Source: Sphingomonas sanxanigenens DSM 19645 = NX02 (lineage in GTDB: Bacteria > Pseudomonadota > Alphaproteobacteria > Sphingomonadales > Sphingomonadaceae). Taken from it: a DNA stretch of 64,000 nt. How positions within the stretch are numbered: the stretch's first letter is position 1; each line of letters opens with the position of its first letter. The notes under the pieces were generated by a model, which was given only the letters and a program-made list of their open reading frames with translations, ran no database searches and had not been told where the DNA came from. The stretch spans positions 3,280,520-3,344,519 of the forward strand of contig NZ_CP006644.1 in NCBI RefSeq assembly GCF_000512205.2, given 5' to 3'. The position numbers were made by a program, and so were the translations under genes. This document shows, piece after piece, positions 50,919 to 60,379 of the stretch.

Positions 50919-51944
50919 CTACTCCGCCACCAACACGTCCCGCCCGGCATCCGCGCTGCGCAGCGCCGCATCCAGCACCCGCATCACGGCGATCGCCTCG
51001 GATGGCGGCACCGGGTTCGGCCCCTCCCCGCGCAACGCCGCGGCAAGTGCGTTCCAGAACCGGCGATAGTCGCCGGGCACGCCCGCCACCTCCGCCCGCA
51101 CGCCATCCGCGCCGGTGAACCGCCCCGGCGACGGATCGATTCCCCAACCCGTGCTGCCCGGCACCTGCCCCTGCAGCGCCGCGGCTTCCTGCGGATCGAA
51201 GCCATGCTTGATCCAGCTTCCGCGCGTGCCGTGGACAGCGAACCGCAGGCCGTGATCGGCGACCAGCTTGCTCGAATGCAGGATCGCACGGCGGTCGGGA
51301 TATTTGAGCGTCACGTGAAAATAATCGGCGGAGGGCGCGCCTTCCCGCAGCGTCGCGATGTCCGCCGAAACCGCGATGGGCAGCCCGAAGAGTTGCAGCG
51401 CCTGATCGACGAGGTGCGGCCCGAGGTCGAGCCAGGCGCCGCCGGTCCGCGCCTCCTTCCACACCGCGGCGGGCTGCGGCCGCCAGCGGTCGAAATGGCT
51501 CTCGAACTGCACGACGTCGCCCAGCCGGCCATCCGCGACCAGCCGGCGCAAGGTCAGGAAATCGGCATCCCAGCGGCGGTTCTGGAAGATCGCGACCAGC
51601 CGCCCCGCCGCCGCGCCGGCGGCAGCGATGCGCCGCGCATCGGCAAGGCTGGTGGCGAAGGGCTTGTCGACCAGCACATGCTTGCCCGCCGCCAGCGCGC
51701 CAAGCGCATGTTCGGCGTGGAGGTCATCCGGGCTGGCGACGATCACCAGCCCGATATCGTCGCGCGCCAGCAGCGCCGGCACGTCGGGGCAGACCGTCAT
51801 ATCGGGGAGGCCGGCATGCACCTTCGCCGAATCGCGCGACACCACGGCCCGCAGTTCGAGGCCGGGCGTGACCTTCACGAAGGGCGCGTGAAACGCGCGC
51901 CCGGCCAGCCCATAGCCGATCAAACCAACACCGATCTCCGTCAT
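50919..51944 (-). CDS. Gfo/Idh/MocA-family oxidoreductase
   Basis: Encodes 341 residues. Rossmann start 'GVGLIGYGLAGRAFHAPFV', the EKP-type motif as 'GKHVLVDKPFATS' (DKP), and 'GGAWLDLGPHLVDQALQLFG' for the substrate side. NAD(P)-dependent oxidation of a sugar or cyclitol at one hydroxyl. Convergent with the dehydratase gene and divergent from the glycosidase-like gene. Confidence 0.9.
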   Translation of the reverse strand: MTEIGVGLIGYGLAGRAFHAPFVKVTPGLELRAVVSRDSAKVHAGLPDMTVCPDVPALLARDDIGLVIVASPDDLHAEHALGALAAGKHVLVDKPFATSLADARRIAAAGAAAGRLVAIFQNRRWDADFLTLRRLVADGRLGDVVQFESHFDRWRPQPAAVWKEARTGGAWLDLGPHLVDQALQLFGLPIAVSADIATLREGAPSADYFHVTLKYPDRRAILHSSKLVADHGLRFAVHGTRGSWIKHGFDPQEAAALQGQVPGSTGWGIDPSPGRFTGADGVRAEVAGVPGDYRRFWNALAAALRGEGPNPVPPSEAIAVMRVLDAALRSADAGRDVLVAE

Positions 51945-52009
51945 GCCGCGCTCCCTTGCGATCGCTTCTACCTATCCTTGACGCCGAACGGTGCCAACGC
52001 AGGCAAAAA

Positions 52010-52025
52010 CATCATACAAATGATG
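52010..52025. promoter_or_regulatory. Candidate operator upstream of the secreted propeller protein
   Basis: CATCAT-ACAA-ATGATG, a perfect inverted repeat in the divergent promoter region of the oxidoreductase and the secreted protein genes, followed by a partial third repeat TGTACGATG. Confidence 0.4.
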
Positions 52026-52085
52026 TACGATGCCGCTATGGGTGTGGCGGATCGGCTCAAGATCGGCAAATATAGGGAGAAGATT

Positions 52086-53201
52086 GTGGCAAAAGCCTTT
52101 CGACTGATCGTTGCAGCAGCGCTTGGAATGAGCGCGCTGCCCGGCCCCGCCGCCGCGCAGAACTACAAGCTCGACCCCCGCGACGCCAATTTCAGCGAGC
52201 GGCTGACCGTGGTCGACGAATCGACCGCGCCGGTGATCGGGCCCGACCATGCCGGGCTCGCGGGCAACCGGTCGGGGTTCGAAACCGGCGTCACCGTCAA
52301 GGTCGACGGCGTCTATCATCTGTTCGTCGGCGAGATGTTCGGCCGCCCGCATCTCGACCTGCGCATCGCGCACTGGACGAGCAAGGACGCGATCGACTGG
52401 ACGCGCGACACCACCATCGTCTCCAGCGACCCTGCCCGCTCGGCGACCAACTTCAACGCCGAGAACTGGGTCCAGGCGATCATTTTCGACGAGAAATCAA
52501 AGCGCTGGAACCTGTTCTACGTCTCCTACCGGGGCGGCAGTCCGGAACATGGCGAAGCGCTCAACATGGATTATGAGGGCGCCATCCATCGCGCGGTGGC
52601 GGATAGGCCGGGCAAGGCCGGGATCAACGGCCGCTTCACCGACGCTGGCGTAGTGATGAAGCCGGACATCCATTCGACGCGCTGGGAAGGCCAGCAGGGC
52701 GTCGATTCCTTCTTCCCCTATCCGGTCGGCGACAAGTGGGTGGCGCTGCACGGCAGCCACAACCATATCCCGCCCTCGCCCTGGCTGGTGGGCGTGGCGA
52801 CCGCCGACAGCCTGGATTCGACCGACTGGAAGCGCGTGCCCAGCGAACAGCCCTCTCCGATCGAGGATCTGTTCATCGAAAACCCGATCGTCTCGAAGCT
52901 GCCCAACGGCAATTACATGGCGGTCTACGACGTCAACAACTACCCCAACCAGGCCGATGTCGCGCCCAAGCCGGCGAACAGCATCGGTTATAGCGTGTCG
53001 CGCGATGGCATCCGCTGGCACCAGGGCCGCGCGCTGGTCGTCCAGACCCGCCCCGACAGCAGCTGGAGCGCGGATGTGCGCACGCCGATGGGCCTCGTCC
53101 CCGAGGACGACGGCAGCTACACCTTGCTCTATGCCGCGAAGATGGTCGACAAGCCGTTCTGGGCGGTGGGGCGCGTCCGCGTCCGGCTGACCGAGAAATG
53201 A
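52086..53201 (+). CDS. Secreted five-bladed propeller protein, glycoside hydrolase family 43/32-like
   Basis: Encodes 371 residues from a GTG with AGGGAGA 7 bases upstream. A signal peptide ends AAA/QNY (about residue 25). 'GVTVKVDGVYHLFVGEMFG', 'NWVQAIIFDEKSKRWNLFYVSYRG' split over two strands, 'FIENPIVSKLPNGNYMAVYD' and 'SIGYSVSRDGIRWHQG' are the blade pattern of these glycosidases. An exported enzyme cleaving an oligosaccharide is likely; the catalytic acids are not assigned. Confidence 0.72.
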   Translation: MAKAFRLIVAAALGMSALPGPAAAQNYKLDPRDANFSERLTVVDESTAPVIGPDHAGLAGNRSGFETGVTVKVDGVYHLFVGEMFGRPHLDLRIAHWTSKDAIDWTRDTTIVSSDPARSATNFNAENWVQAIIFDEKSKRWNLFYVSYRGGSPEHGEALNMDYEGAIHRAVADRPGKAGINGRFTDAGVVMKPDIHSTRWEGQQGVDSFFPYPVGDKWVALHGSHNHIPPSPWLVGVATADSLDSTDWKRVPSEQPSPIEDLFIENPIVSKLPNGNYMAVYDVNNYPNQADVAPKPANSIGYSVSRDGIRWHQGRALVVQTRPDSSWSADVRTPMGLVPEDDGSYTLLYAAKMVDKPFWAVGRVRVRLTEK

Positions 53202-53239
53202 GCGCCTGATCGGAACAGGGGCGCGCCGGTTTTAGGCCG

Positions 53240-53266
53240 TCCCGCTCGGTCTACGACCGATCGGGA
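53240..53266. terminator. Hairpin 1 between convergent genes
   Basis: TCCCG-c-TCGGTC, loop TAC, GACCGA-t-CGGGA. Strong near-perfect stem after the propeller gene; no T-run. Confidence 0.45.
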
Positions 53267-53298
53267 GAAGGCTTCGCTAAGACGCCGCGCGGGGCTTG

Positions 53299-53335
53299 GC
53301 CAAAGAGCGATGCGTAAGGCTCATCGCGCTTTGGC
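53299..53335. terminator. Hairpin 2 between convergent genes
   Basis: GCCAAAG-a-GCGATG pairs with CATCGC-g-CTTTGGC around a 9-base loop, ending just before the LacI-type gene's stop. Likely bidirectional termination together with hairpin 1. Confidence 0.45.
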
Positions 53336-53340
53336 ACCCC

Positions 53341-54366
53341 TCACTCAGGCGGCGGCGCGGTCGATTCCGCCGGCGTCAGTTCGAGATTGACCTTGTAGTC
53401 GAACGGGCGCGGCTTGTGCTCGATGATGTCGAGCAGCGCCGCGGTCGCATGTTCGGCCATCTCGTCATAGGGGCGATGGATGGAGGTCAGCGCGGGGGTG
53501 AGCATGCGCGCCAGCACGCCGCCGTCGAACCCGACCACCGACAATGCGCCGGGCACCGCTATGCCGAGCCCCGATGCCACCTTCAGCACGCCTGCGGCCA
53601 TCACGTCGTTGGCGGCGAAGATCGCGGTCGGCGCCGGGTCGCGGGTCAGCAGCCGCCGCCCCGCCTCGACGCCGGAATCGAAGCCATAATCGCCCTCCGC
53701 CTCGCCGATCAGGCCGCAGCCGGCCTCCGCCAGCGCGGTGACGAACCCCGATCGCCGCTCGCGCGCGGAATGGACGCTGCTCGGCCCCGAGATGAAGGCG
53801 ATCCGGCGGTGGCCGAGGCCAAGCAGATAGCGCGCGACGTCCGCCGCCGCCTCGCGCTCGGGGCTGACCAGCACCTCGGTGAAGCCGGCGACGGCGACCG
53901 AGGAGATCGCGAACGCCGGCACCCCCGCGTTGCGCAGCGCGGCGCCGAGCCCGGGCGTGTCCGACACCGGCGGCAGCACGATCAGCCCGTCCACCGAGGA
54001 GCGGCGCAGGAAATAGAGGACATTCTCGATCGAACCGTCACCGCCGGTCGGCGTCGGGTGGACGACGAGCTCATAGCCGCGCGTGCCGGTTTCGCGCGCG
54101 ATGCCGCGCTGGATCGCATCGAGCACCAGCGCATTGCTCTCATTGTGGACGACACCGATCAGATAGGATTTGCCGGTCGAAAGCCCGCGTGCCCGCGCGC
54201 TGGGGCTGAACGACAGCGCATCGATCGCCCGCTCCACCACCTCGCGCGTCGCGGGCTTGACCTTGGTCGACTGGTTCAGGACACGCGAGACGGTCCGGAT
54301 CGAAACCCCCGCCAGTTCCGCCACGTCCGCAATGGTGACACTTCCGCTCGTAATACCAGCCGCCAT
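53341..54366 (-). CDS. LacI-family transcriptional regulator
   Basis: Encodes 341 residues. Helix-turn-helix 'TIADVAELAGVSIRTVSRVL' at 10-29, hinge, then a periplasmic-binding-type effector domain (65-330) with 'IGVVHNESNALVLDAIQRGI' and 'PTAIFAANDVMAAGVLK'. Follows the large secreted protein gene by 99 bases on the same strand and is probably its local repressor, responding to a sugar. Confidence 0.92.
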   Translation of the reverse strand: MAAGITSGSVTIADVAELAGVSIRTVSRVLNQSTKVKPATREVVERAIDALSFSPSARARGLSTGKSYLIGVVHNESNALVLDAIQRGIARETGTRGYELVVHPTPTGGDGSIENVLYFLRRSSVDGLIVLPPVSDTPGLGAALRNAGVPAFAISSVAVAGFTEVLVSPEREAAADVARYLLGLGHRRIAFISGPSSVHSARERRSGFVTALAEAGCGLIGEAEGDYGFDSGVEAGRRLLTRDPAPTAIFAANDVMAAGVLKVASGLGIAVPGALSVVGFDGGVLARMLTPALTSIHRPYDEMAEHATAALLDIIEHKPRPFDYKVNLELTPAESTAPPPE

Positions 54367-54465
54367 ATCGTTCCCGTGGATGCTTGCCGCCCGAGGCCCA
54401 GCCTAGAACGGGCAAGCGCCCGAGGGAAACCGGTTTCATCGCCGCCAAGCACCCCGCAAGCAGCG

Positions 54466-57333
54466 TCATCTCCCCAACACCGTCTCCACGCCGGCGTCCC
54501 GGCTGCCGTCCGTCTTCACCCCGGACAGGCGGAAAGCGAATGGGGCGCCGGCGGGCAGCGGCACGCTGAATTCGAAGGGGAAGCTGGTGTCGGTCAGTTC
54601 CTGGCGCGTGCCGCTGGCGTCGCGATAGCGCAGGGTCGCGCTGCCGATGCTGCGGTCATCGTCGCGCAGATAGACGAAGCCGCGGCGGCCGAGCGCGCCG
54701 AAATCGAGCAGATAGGCCCGCGCATCGCCGAACCCCAGCCCGGCCTCGTCATGCGCGACCGGGGTCTTGCCCCCGGCCCGCATCGCACGCTGGAAGCGCG
54801 CATCGGCGCGCAGCCCGTCGATGCGCAGCGCGACCTGGCCGCCCGCCGGCACGGTCACGCCATAGCCCTCCCCGTCCAGCGCCGCAGTGCCCGCCGGCGA
54901 CAGCCGCATCACCCGCAGCCGGCCGACGCGCTGCACGCGATCGGCGGCCAGGGTGAAGCGCGCGGTGACCGGCGTGTCGGACTGGTTGGCGAAGGCGAGA
55001 TAGAGCGCATCGCCGCGATAGCCCGCGACATAGTTGAGTTCGCTCGCATCCGTCTTCACCAATCCGCGCGGCATCCACAGCCACACATCCCTGTCGCCAT
55101 GGAAGCGGCCGGCACGATGGCCGTAGAAACCGTTCTGCAGATAGGCATAGCCCTCGATGAACTGCGCCGGAAAGTCGATCGCGCCGCCCGAACGGACATG
55201 CGCGTCGCTCACCAGATAGTCGAGCAGCATCGTCGCCATCGGCCAGATGTGATTATAGTGGAAGGAATTGACGCTGAGTTGCTTGTGATCGTGCAGCGGA
55301 TAGTCCGCCGCCTCGTAGATCGTCGTGCGCGCGGTGTTGATGTGATAGCCGGGGAAGTTGCGATAGCGGCCGATGATCGCCGCCTTGGCGATGTCGCGCA
55401 GGAAGCCGTCCTGCGCATCCGCGCCGATGCGCAGCATCCACGGCGCGTAATTGGCCATGAAGATCGCGCGGTGGCCGGTGCTGGTGCCCGACGATTCCGC
55501 GGTCAGCCCGATTTCGGAGAGGCGCCACGCCGGCACCTGTTCCTCGGGCGCGGACATCGGCGTGTGGCCCTTGCCCTTGAGGTACCAGTAGACCGGCGCC
55601 TTACCGCCCGGATTGACCGTCACCGTCGCATCCGGGATCGCCGGTGCCATCCAGACGAACATCGCATAGCGGCGGGCGCCGCTCTGCGCGGCGGCGAGGA
55701 AACGGCGCGCGCCGGTCGCCTCGTAGAGCCGGTAGAGATCGACGAAGTCCGGCACGAATTCGGGCCAGAAGAAGAAGGCGCCATCCTCGAAGCGCGTCGC
55801 CGGTGTCACGACGCGGCGCTGCAGATAGCGGTCCGCCCCCGCCACCGCCTCGGCGAGAAGCGCGCGGTCTCCGGTCGCGGTGTAGAGCGACAGCGCGTTG
55901 GGCCAGGTGCGGCCGGATTCGGCGACGTCGAGGTTGCGGGTGCGATTGCCCTCGAACTCGCCGCGCGCCAGTGCCAGATAGGCAGGGTTGCGGCGATCGA
56001 AGATGTCGTAAAGCGCGGCCAGTTCGGAAACCGGCGCCGCCGGCCCCAGCAATTGCCGCGAGGGGTGCTGGATCTTCTGTTCGGGATCGAGGCTGAACAG
56101 GAATTTCTCCCGCGACAGCATGAACTCGACATAGGGGACGACGCGATCGTCGAAGATGTCGCGGCGATCGGTGACCAGCGCCAGCATCAGCGGGTTGAGG
56201 CTGCTGACATTCTTAACCGCGCCCGGCACGTCGGTGGAATAGGAGGATCCCTTGAGCTCCGCGATCCAGCGCGCATAGGCGCTCATCGAATAGTCGGTGA
56301 TGGTGTCGAACGCGGCGTTGAGCGATCCCACAGCGTTGCTGCGATAGTCGCGAAAGCCATAGACGGTGCGTGCGAGCCGTTCGTAGAGCTGCGTCAGGTC
56401 GCGCGCCTCGCTGCGCACCAGATAGGCCGAAAAGCCGGTGCTCGCGCCCGCCGCCAGCTTCGAGCCTGCGCCGCCCATCACCGGCGCGAAGATCTGCGGG
56501 CTCGCCTGCCCATCCTCCGTCCGCACCGCGACGCCGAAGCGGCTGTTGTCCGCGGTGGGCAGCGGCTGGAACGGAAATTCGGACGGATGCGCGATCGCCG
56601 CATAGGCGGTGCCGCCGCGGCGGACCATCGCGGTGGGCAGGGGCGCGCGATAGGCCATCGTCAGATAGGCGCGATCGGGCATGCGCTTTTCCTGCCAGAC
56701 CAGCGGCTGCCACACCTCGTCCGCCGCCGCCGGCGCCACCTGCGGCGCGCCGACATAGCCGACCGAAAAGTTCCCCGGCACCTTCGCGGTCAGATGCCAG
56801 CGCAGCAGCGGATAGGGCTTCGCCGCCAGATCGACCTCGGCGGTGAGCGTGAAGCGCGGGTCTGCCGGATAGTGGGCGATCAGCCGCGATCCCTGCCGGG
56901 CGATCCGCGCCGGGGCGAGGTGGATGCGTTCGCCGCTGTTGAAATAATCGGCGCTGCGCTTCTCCGCCCTGCCGTCGAGGATGCGGTCGTCGAAGCCGTC
57001 GCCCTGGCTGGAATCGTCGCGCTTGCTGGTGGCGAGGTCCGCCCGGGCGGGATCGAACGCGCGCCAGCTGGCGACGTTGTAGACGAGGTTGGGAATGCCC
57101 GCCGGCCGCAGCGCCATGCCCGGATCGTCGGCGCGATAGAGCACGACGAAATCGAGATCGAAACCGGCAAGTTCGGCGGGCAACGCCGCCACGGCGCTGG
57201 TGCCGGCGGGCGGCGATTGCGCGGGCGGCGATTGCGCCGGCAGCGCCGCCGCGCCCGCCCCCAGCATCATCGCCAGGGCCAGCGCGCCTGCGCCGATCCG
57301 GCGGCTCCTCGTCTGCAACACGATCGTCCCCAT
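54466..57333 (-). CDS. Large secreted protein of unrecognised family, carbohydrate-active enzyme candidate
   Basis: Encodes 955 residues. Signal peptide (about 1-33), a short duplicated PAQSPPAQSPP stretch, a beta-rich N-terminal part (50-320), a long helical middle (about 330-770, with 'SGRTWPNALSLYTATGDRAL' and 'FHYNHIWPMATMLLDYLVSD') that looks like an alpha/alpha toroid, and C-terminal beta domains (780-955). This three-part layout is shared by several polysaccharide lyases and hydrolases. It starts 2 bases after the TonB-dependent receptor gene, so the two are translated together and should act on the same glycan. I cannot name the family. Confidence 0.65.
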   Translation of the reverse strand: MGTIVLQTRSRRIGAGALALAMMLGAGAAALPAQSPPAQSPPAGTSAVAALPAELAGFDLDFVVLYRADDPGMALRPAGIPNLVYNVASWRAFDPARADLATSKRDDSSQGDGFDDRILDGRAEKRSADYFNSGERIHLAPARIARQGSRLIAHYPADPRFTLTAEVDLAAKPYPLLRWHLTAKVPGNFSVGYVGAPQVAPAAADEVWQPLVWQEKRMPDRAYLTMAYRAPLPTAMVRRGGTAYAAIAHPSEFPFQPLPTADNSRFGVAVRTEDGQASPQIFAPVMGGAGSKLAAGASTGFSAYLVRSEARDLTQLYERLARTVYGFRDYRSNAVGSLNAAFDTITDYSMSAYARWIAELKGSSYSTDVPGAVKNVSSLNPLMLALVTDRRDIFDDRVVPYVEFMLSREKFLFSLDPEQKIQHPSRQLLGPAAPVSELAALYDIFDRRNPAYLALARGEFEGNRTRNLDVAESGRTWPNALSLYTATGDRALLAEAVAGADRYLQRRVVTPATRFEDGAFFFWPEFVPDFVDLYRLYEATGARRFLAAAQSGARRYAMFVWMAPAIPDATVTVNPGGKAPVYWYLKGKGHTPMSAPEEQVPAWRLSEIGLTAESSGTSTGHRAIFMANYAPWMLRIGADAQDGFLRDIAKAAIIGRYRNFPGYHINTARTTIYEAADYPLHDHKQLSVNSFHYNHIWPMATMLLDYLVSDAHVRSGGAIDFPAQFIEGYAYLQNGFYGHRAGRFHGDRDVWLWMPRGLVKTDASELNYVAGYRGDALYLAFANQSDTPVTARFTLAADRVQRVGRLRVMRLSPAGTAALDGEGYGVTVPAGGQVALRIDGLRADARFQRAMRAGGKTPVAHDEAGLGFGDARAYLLDFGALGRRGFVYLRDDDRSIGSATLRYRDASGTRQELTDTSFPFEFSVPLPAGAPFAFRLSGVKTDGSRDAGVETVLGR

Positions 57334-57335
57334 GC

Positions 57336-60059
57336 CTAGAAGCTGAACCGCAGCGCCGCGGTGAAGGTGCGGCCATTTTCGAGATAGGTGTTGGTCGCCT
57401 CCTCGAAGCTGCCATATTTGCGGATCGGCGCGTTGAGCAGGTTCGATCCCGACAGGCTGAATTTCACCTGCCCGGTGAGATCATAGTTGAACGAGGCCGA
57501 GAGCGTCTCGAACGCCTTGTAATACACGCCATCGCCATTGACGCCGATCTTGTCGAGGAAGCGGTCGCGCCAGCTATAGGCGATGCGCAGGCCCAGCGGC
57601 CCCTTTTCATAATAGGCCACCAGATTGGCGCTGTGCTTGGAAAGCCCCTCGATCGGCAGGTCGGCGCCGGTGCGCAGGTCGGCGATGCCCGAACGGCTGC
57701 TGATATAGGTGTAGGTGGCGCTGATGCCGAGGCCGTCGAACGGGCGCGGCAGGAAGCGGAAGGGCTGCTTCACCTGCGCCTCGAACCCCTTGATGGTCGC
57801 GCCGTCGCCATTGAAGGTGCGGTTGATGCGATAGGGCGTCTCGGGATCGTCGTCGGTCACGTCGGCATCGAGCCCGGGCAGCACCTCCTCGACGAGGCGG
57901 GTGTAGATGAAGCTTTCGACATCCTTGTAGAACAGCGCCACCGACACCAGCGATCCGCGCCCCGGATACCATTCCAGCGCCGCGTCGAACTGGTTGACGC
58001 GGAACGGCTCCAGCGCCGGATTGCCGCCCGATCCGCCGCCCGAGGTGGTGATCGAGAAGGAGGGAGACAGATCGCGCGTGTTGGGCCGCGCCATCACCCG
58101 CGCCGCGCCGAGGCGGAACAGCAGATCGGGCGTCACCTCCAGCCGCAGCGCCGCGCTCGGTAGCCAGTCGTCATAACGCAGCTTGATATCGACCGGATCG
58201 AAGGAGCCCGGATCGGCGGCGCCGCGGATGCCGAACGCGCCGGCCGCATGCACCTCGGTGCGGACGTAGCGCAGCCCGGCATTGCCGCTCATCGGCAGGC
58301 CGAACAGCGTCGATTCCACATTGGCCTGGGCGTAGGCCGCGTAGATCGGCTCATCGAGCGTGTAGCTGGAGGTCGGGTCATAGGCCTCCGGCGTGCAGTC
58401 CGGCCGGAACACGCGGCACACGCCGGCAAGATCGCCGAATTCGGGCGTGGCGACGAGGAAGCTGTCGGGGAAGCTGCCGGAGGCGCTGCCCAGCAGCCCG
58501 TCGAACGCGACGGTCTCATAATTATCGGGAAAGCCGCCCACCGCGAACGCGCCCGCGCCGGAAGCCGGGAAGGTGCTCTGGTCGCGATAGGTCGCGCGGC
58601 CGGTCGAGATCTTGCTGTAGCGCACGCCCGCCTCGATGCTGCGCAGGAAGGGCCCGCCGACATCGAAGTCCAGATCGACGCGGCCGGTGATCTCGTCCGA
58701 CGTGTAGACGAACAGATTGTCGAAACTGGTGCGGTAGATGTAGAGCGCCGGATCGGTGAGAGAGAGGTTCGACGGCAAGCTGATCGACGGCACGTCGGTA
58801 TCGCGGAAGTCGAAGCCGATCTGATAGGTCGAGCGGGTGTCGGCGCGCAGATAGGATTGCTGATAATCCTGCGTGCCCTTGGTGTAGGAGACTTCCGCGC
58901 TCAGTTCGATGCGGTCGCCCGCCTGCCAGCGCCCGCCGAATGCGCCCGAATAGATGTCGGTCGGCAGCGAGATGCGCTCGCCATTGCCCTGCACCGCGGC
59001 GCGCACCGTGCCGGCGACGATATTCTCGTTCTCGGAGACGACGAGATTGCTGTAGGCGGAACCGCTGCCGCTCAGCGGCACCGACAGCCAGCGCCGGTTC
59101 CGGTCGGTCTCCGCATGCGCATAGAGGAAGTCGGCATAGAGATCGAAATCGCTGCCGGGCGTGAAGGTGATCCCGGCGGTGACGCCCAGCTTGCTGCGCT
59201 TCTCCTCCAGCCGCTGGTAGCGGATGTCGTTGAAGTAGAAGATGTTGGTGCCGTCGCCATTGGGATCGCGCACTGCCGGGTTGCTGCTGAACGTGTCGGG
59301 CACCTCGCGCCAGCCGTTGAAGCTGTCGGTCGAATCCTGGACGATGTTGAGCTTCTGATAGTTGACGCCCAGCGACAGGCCGAGCTTGCCGTCCATGAAC
59401 GACTTGGTGATCAGCCCGGTGGCGCGATAGGAGAAATCGTCCGCCTTGTCCTTGTAGACGAGTTGCAGCGAGCCGCCGACAAAGAGATCGTCCTTCGCGG
59501 ACGCGCGGCGGGTGAGGATGTTGACGGTGCCGCCCAGCGACCCCTCGATCGCGGAAGCGGACGGCAGCTTGGTCACGTCCATCCGCGCGACCAGTTCGGA
59601 CGGGATCAGAGTCAGCACATTATAGGCGCCGTCGTCGGGGCCGTCGGGCCCGCGGCCATAGGGGCTGATCAGGGTACGGCCATTGAATTCCAGCCGGTTC
59701 TGGCGAAGCCCGCGGATCGAGATGTCGCTCGCCTCGTCGATGCCGCGGCGAACCTGCACGCCCGACACGCGCTCCAGCGATTCAGCGACATTCTGGTCGG
59801 GCAGCTTGCCGATATCCTCCGCCACGATCGAATCGACGATCTGGTCGGACCGGCGCTTGATGTCGATTTCCTCGGCCTGCGTCGCGCGGATGCCGGTGAC
59901 GACGATGTCCGCGCCGGCACCGGTCGCCTGCGCGGGTTGCGGGGGCTGTGCGCGTGCGGGCGGCGACTCGGCGTTCGCCTGAGCGAAACATTCGCCGGCA
60001 CTCGCAGCCAGTGCCACCCCCAAGGCAAACCGTGCGATTTCGCAGGAAAAACCCATCAT
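57336..60059 (-). CDS. TonB-dependent receptor, Caulobacter/sphingomonad carbohydrate type
   Basis: Encodes 907 residues. Signal peptide (about 1-25), a TonB-box-like 'DIVVTGIRATQAEEIDIKR', plug region 'IGKLPDQNVAESLERVSGVQ' and 'ASAIEGSLGGTVNILTRRA', and a barrel ending in 'GRTFTAALRFSF'. This is the TonB-receptor group common in Caulobacter and sphingomonads and often linked to oligosaccharide import. Two adjacent ATGs (60059, 60056). It leads the operon with the large secreted protein. Confidence 0.93.
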   Translation of the reverse strand: MMGFSCEIARFALGVALAASAGECFAQANAESPPARAQPPQPAQATGAGADIVVTGIRATQAEEIDIKRRSDQIVDSIVAEDIGKLPDQNVAESLERVSGVQVRRGIDEASDISIRGLRQNRLEFNGRTLISPYGRGPDGPDDGAYNVLTLIPSELVARMDVTKLPSASAIEGSLGGTVNILTRRASAKDDLFVGGSLQLVYKDKADDFSYRATGLITKSFMDGKLGLSLGVNYQKLNIVQDSTDSFNGWREVPDTFSSNPAVRDPNGDGTNIFYFNDIRYQRLEEKRSKLGVTAGITFTPGSDFDLYADFLYAHAETDRNRRWLSVPLSGSGSAYSNLVVSENENIVAGTVRAAVQGNGERISLPTDIYSGAFGGRWQAGDRIELSAEVSYTKGTQDYQQSYLRADTRSTYQIGFDFRDTDVPSISLPSNLSLTDPALYIYRTSFDNLFVYTSDEITGRVDLDFDVGGPFLRSIEAGVRYSKISTGRATYRDQSTFPASGAGAFAVGGFPDNYETVAFDGLLGSASGSFPDSFLVATPEFGDLAGVCRVFRPDCTPEAYDPTSSYTLDEPIYAAYAQANVESTLFGLPMSGNAGLRYVRTEVHAAGAFGIRGAADPGSFDPVDIKLRYDDWLPSAALRLEVTPDLLFRLGAARVMARPNTRDLSPSFSITTSGGGSGGNPALEPFRVNQFDAALEWYPGRGSLVSVALFYKDVESFIYTRLVEEVLPGLDADVTDDDPETPYRINRTFNGDGATIKGFEAQVKQPFRFLPRPFDGLGISATYTYISSRSGIADLRTGADLPIEGLSKHSANLVAYYEKGPLGLRIAYSWRDRFLDKIGVNGDGVYYKAFETLSASFNYDLTGQVKFSLSGSNLLNAPIRKYGSFEEATNTYLENGRTFTAALRFSF

Positions 60060-60184
60060 CCCATCCCCTCGGCAGCGAACGTGACGGTCGGTTGCCGTCC
60101 TGTTGTCGTGGCCTTTTTGTTGCTATTTTAGATATAGGTCAAGCGCGTTCGCACGGCAGCTGCGAGCGATCAGACTTTTTCCTC

Positions 60185-60360
60185 CTCGCGCTCCGTTCAG
60201 GCAGGGGGACCGCCAGCCGAAGGCTGGTGGTGGAGGGGCCGGCGCCGAAACATCCTGATCGTCGCGCAGTCGGATCGAGGGCTTCGGCGCCGGCCCCTCC
60301 AGCATTTGCTGCGCAAATGCTCCCCTCCCCCGCGCTGCGCGCGTGGGAGGAAAACAGCCT
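60185..60360. repeat. Composite intergenic inverted-repeat element
   Basis: An 18-bp perfect inverted repeat (60232-60249 with 60283-60300, beginning GGAGGGGCCGGC) encloses a 33-base spacer. It is preceded by CCAGCC-GAA-GGCTGG (about 60213-60227) and followed by GCATTTGC-TGC-GCAAATGC (60302-60320) and a GC-rich palindrome near 60330-60350. Sits between the receptor's promoter and the LysR gene's stop. Looks like a bacterial interspersed (REP/BIME-like) element. Confidence 0.7.
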
Positions 60361-60379
60361 ATCTGCGCGCGACAGCGCC

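Noticed and set aside
53296-57339. 1347-codon plus-strand frame
   Set aside because: Mirror of the LacI regulator and the large secreted protein, which have signal peptide and domain evidence on the minus strand.
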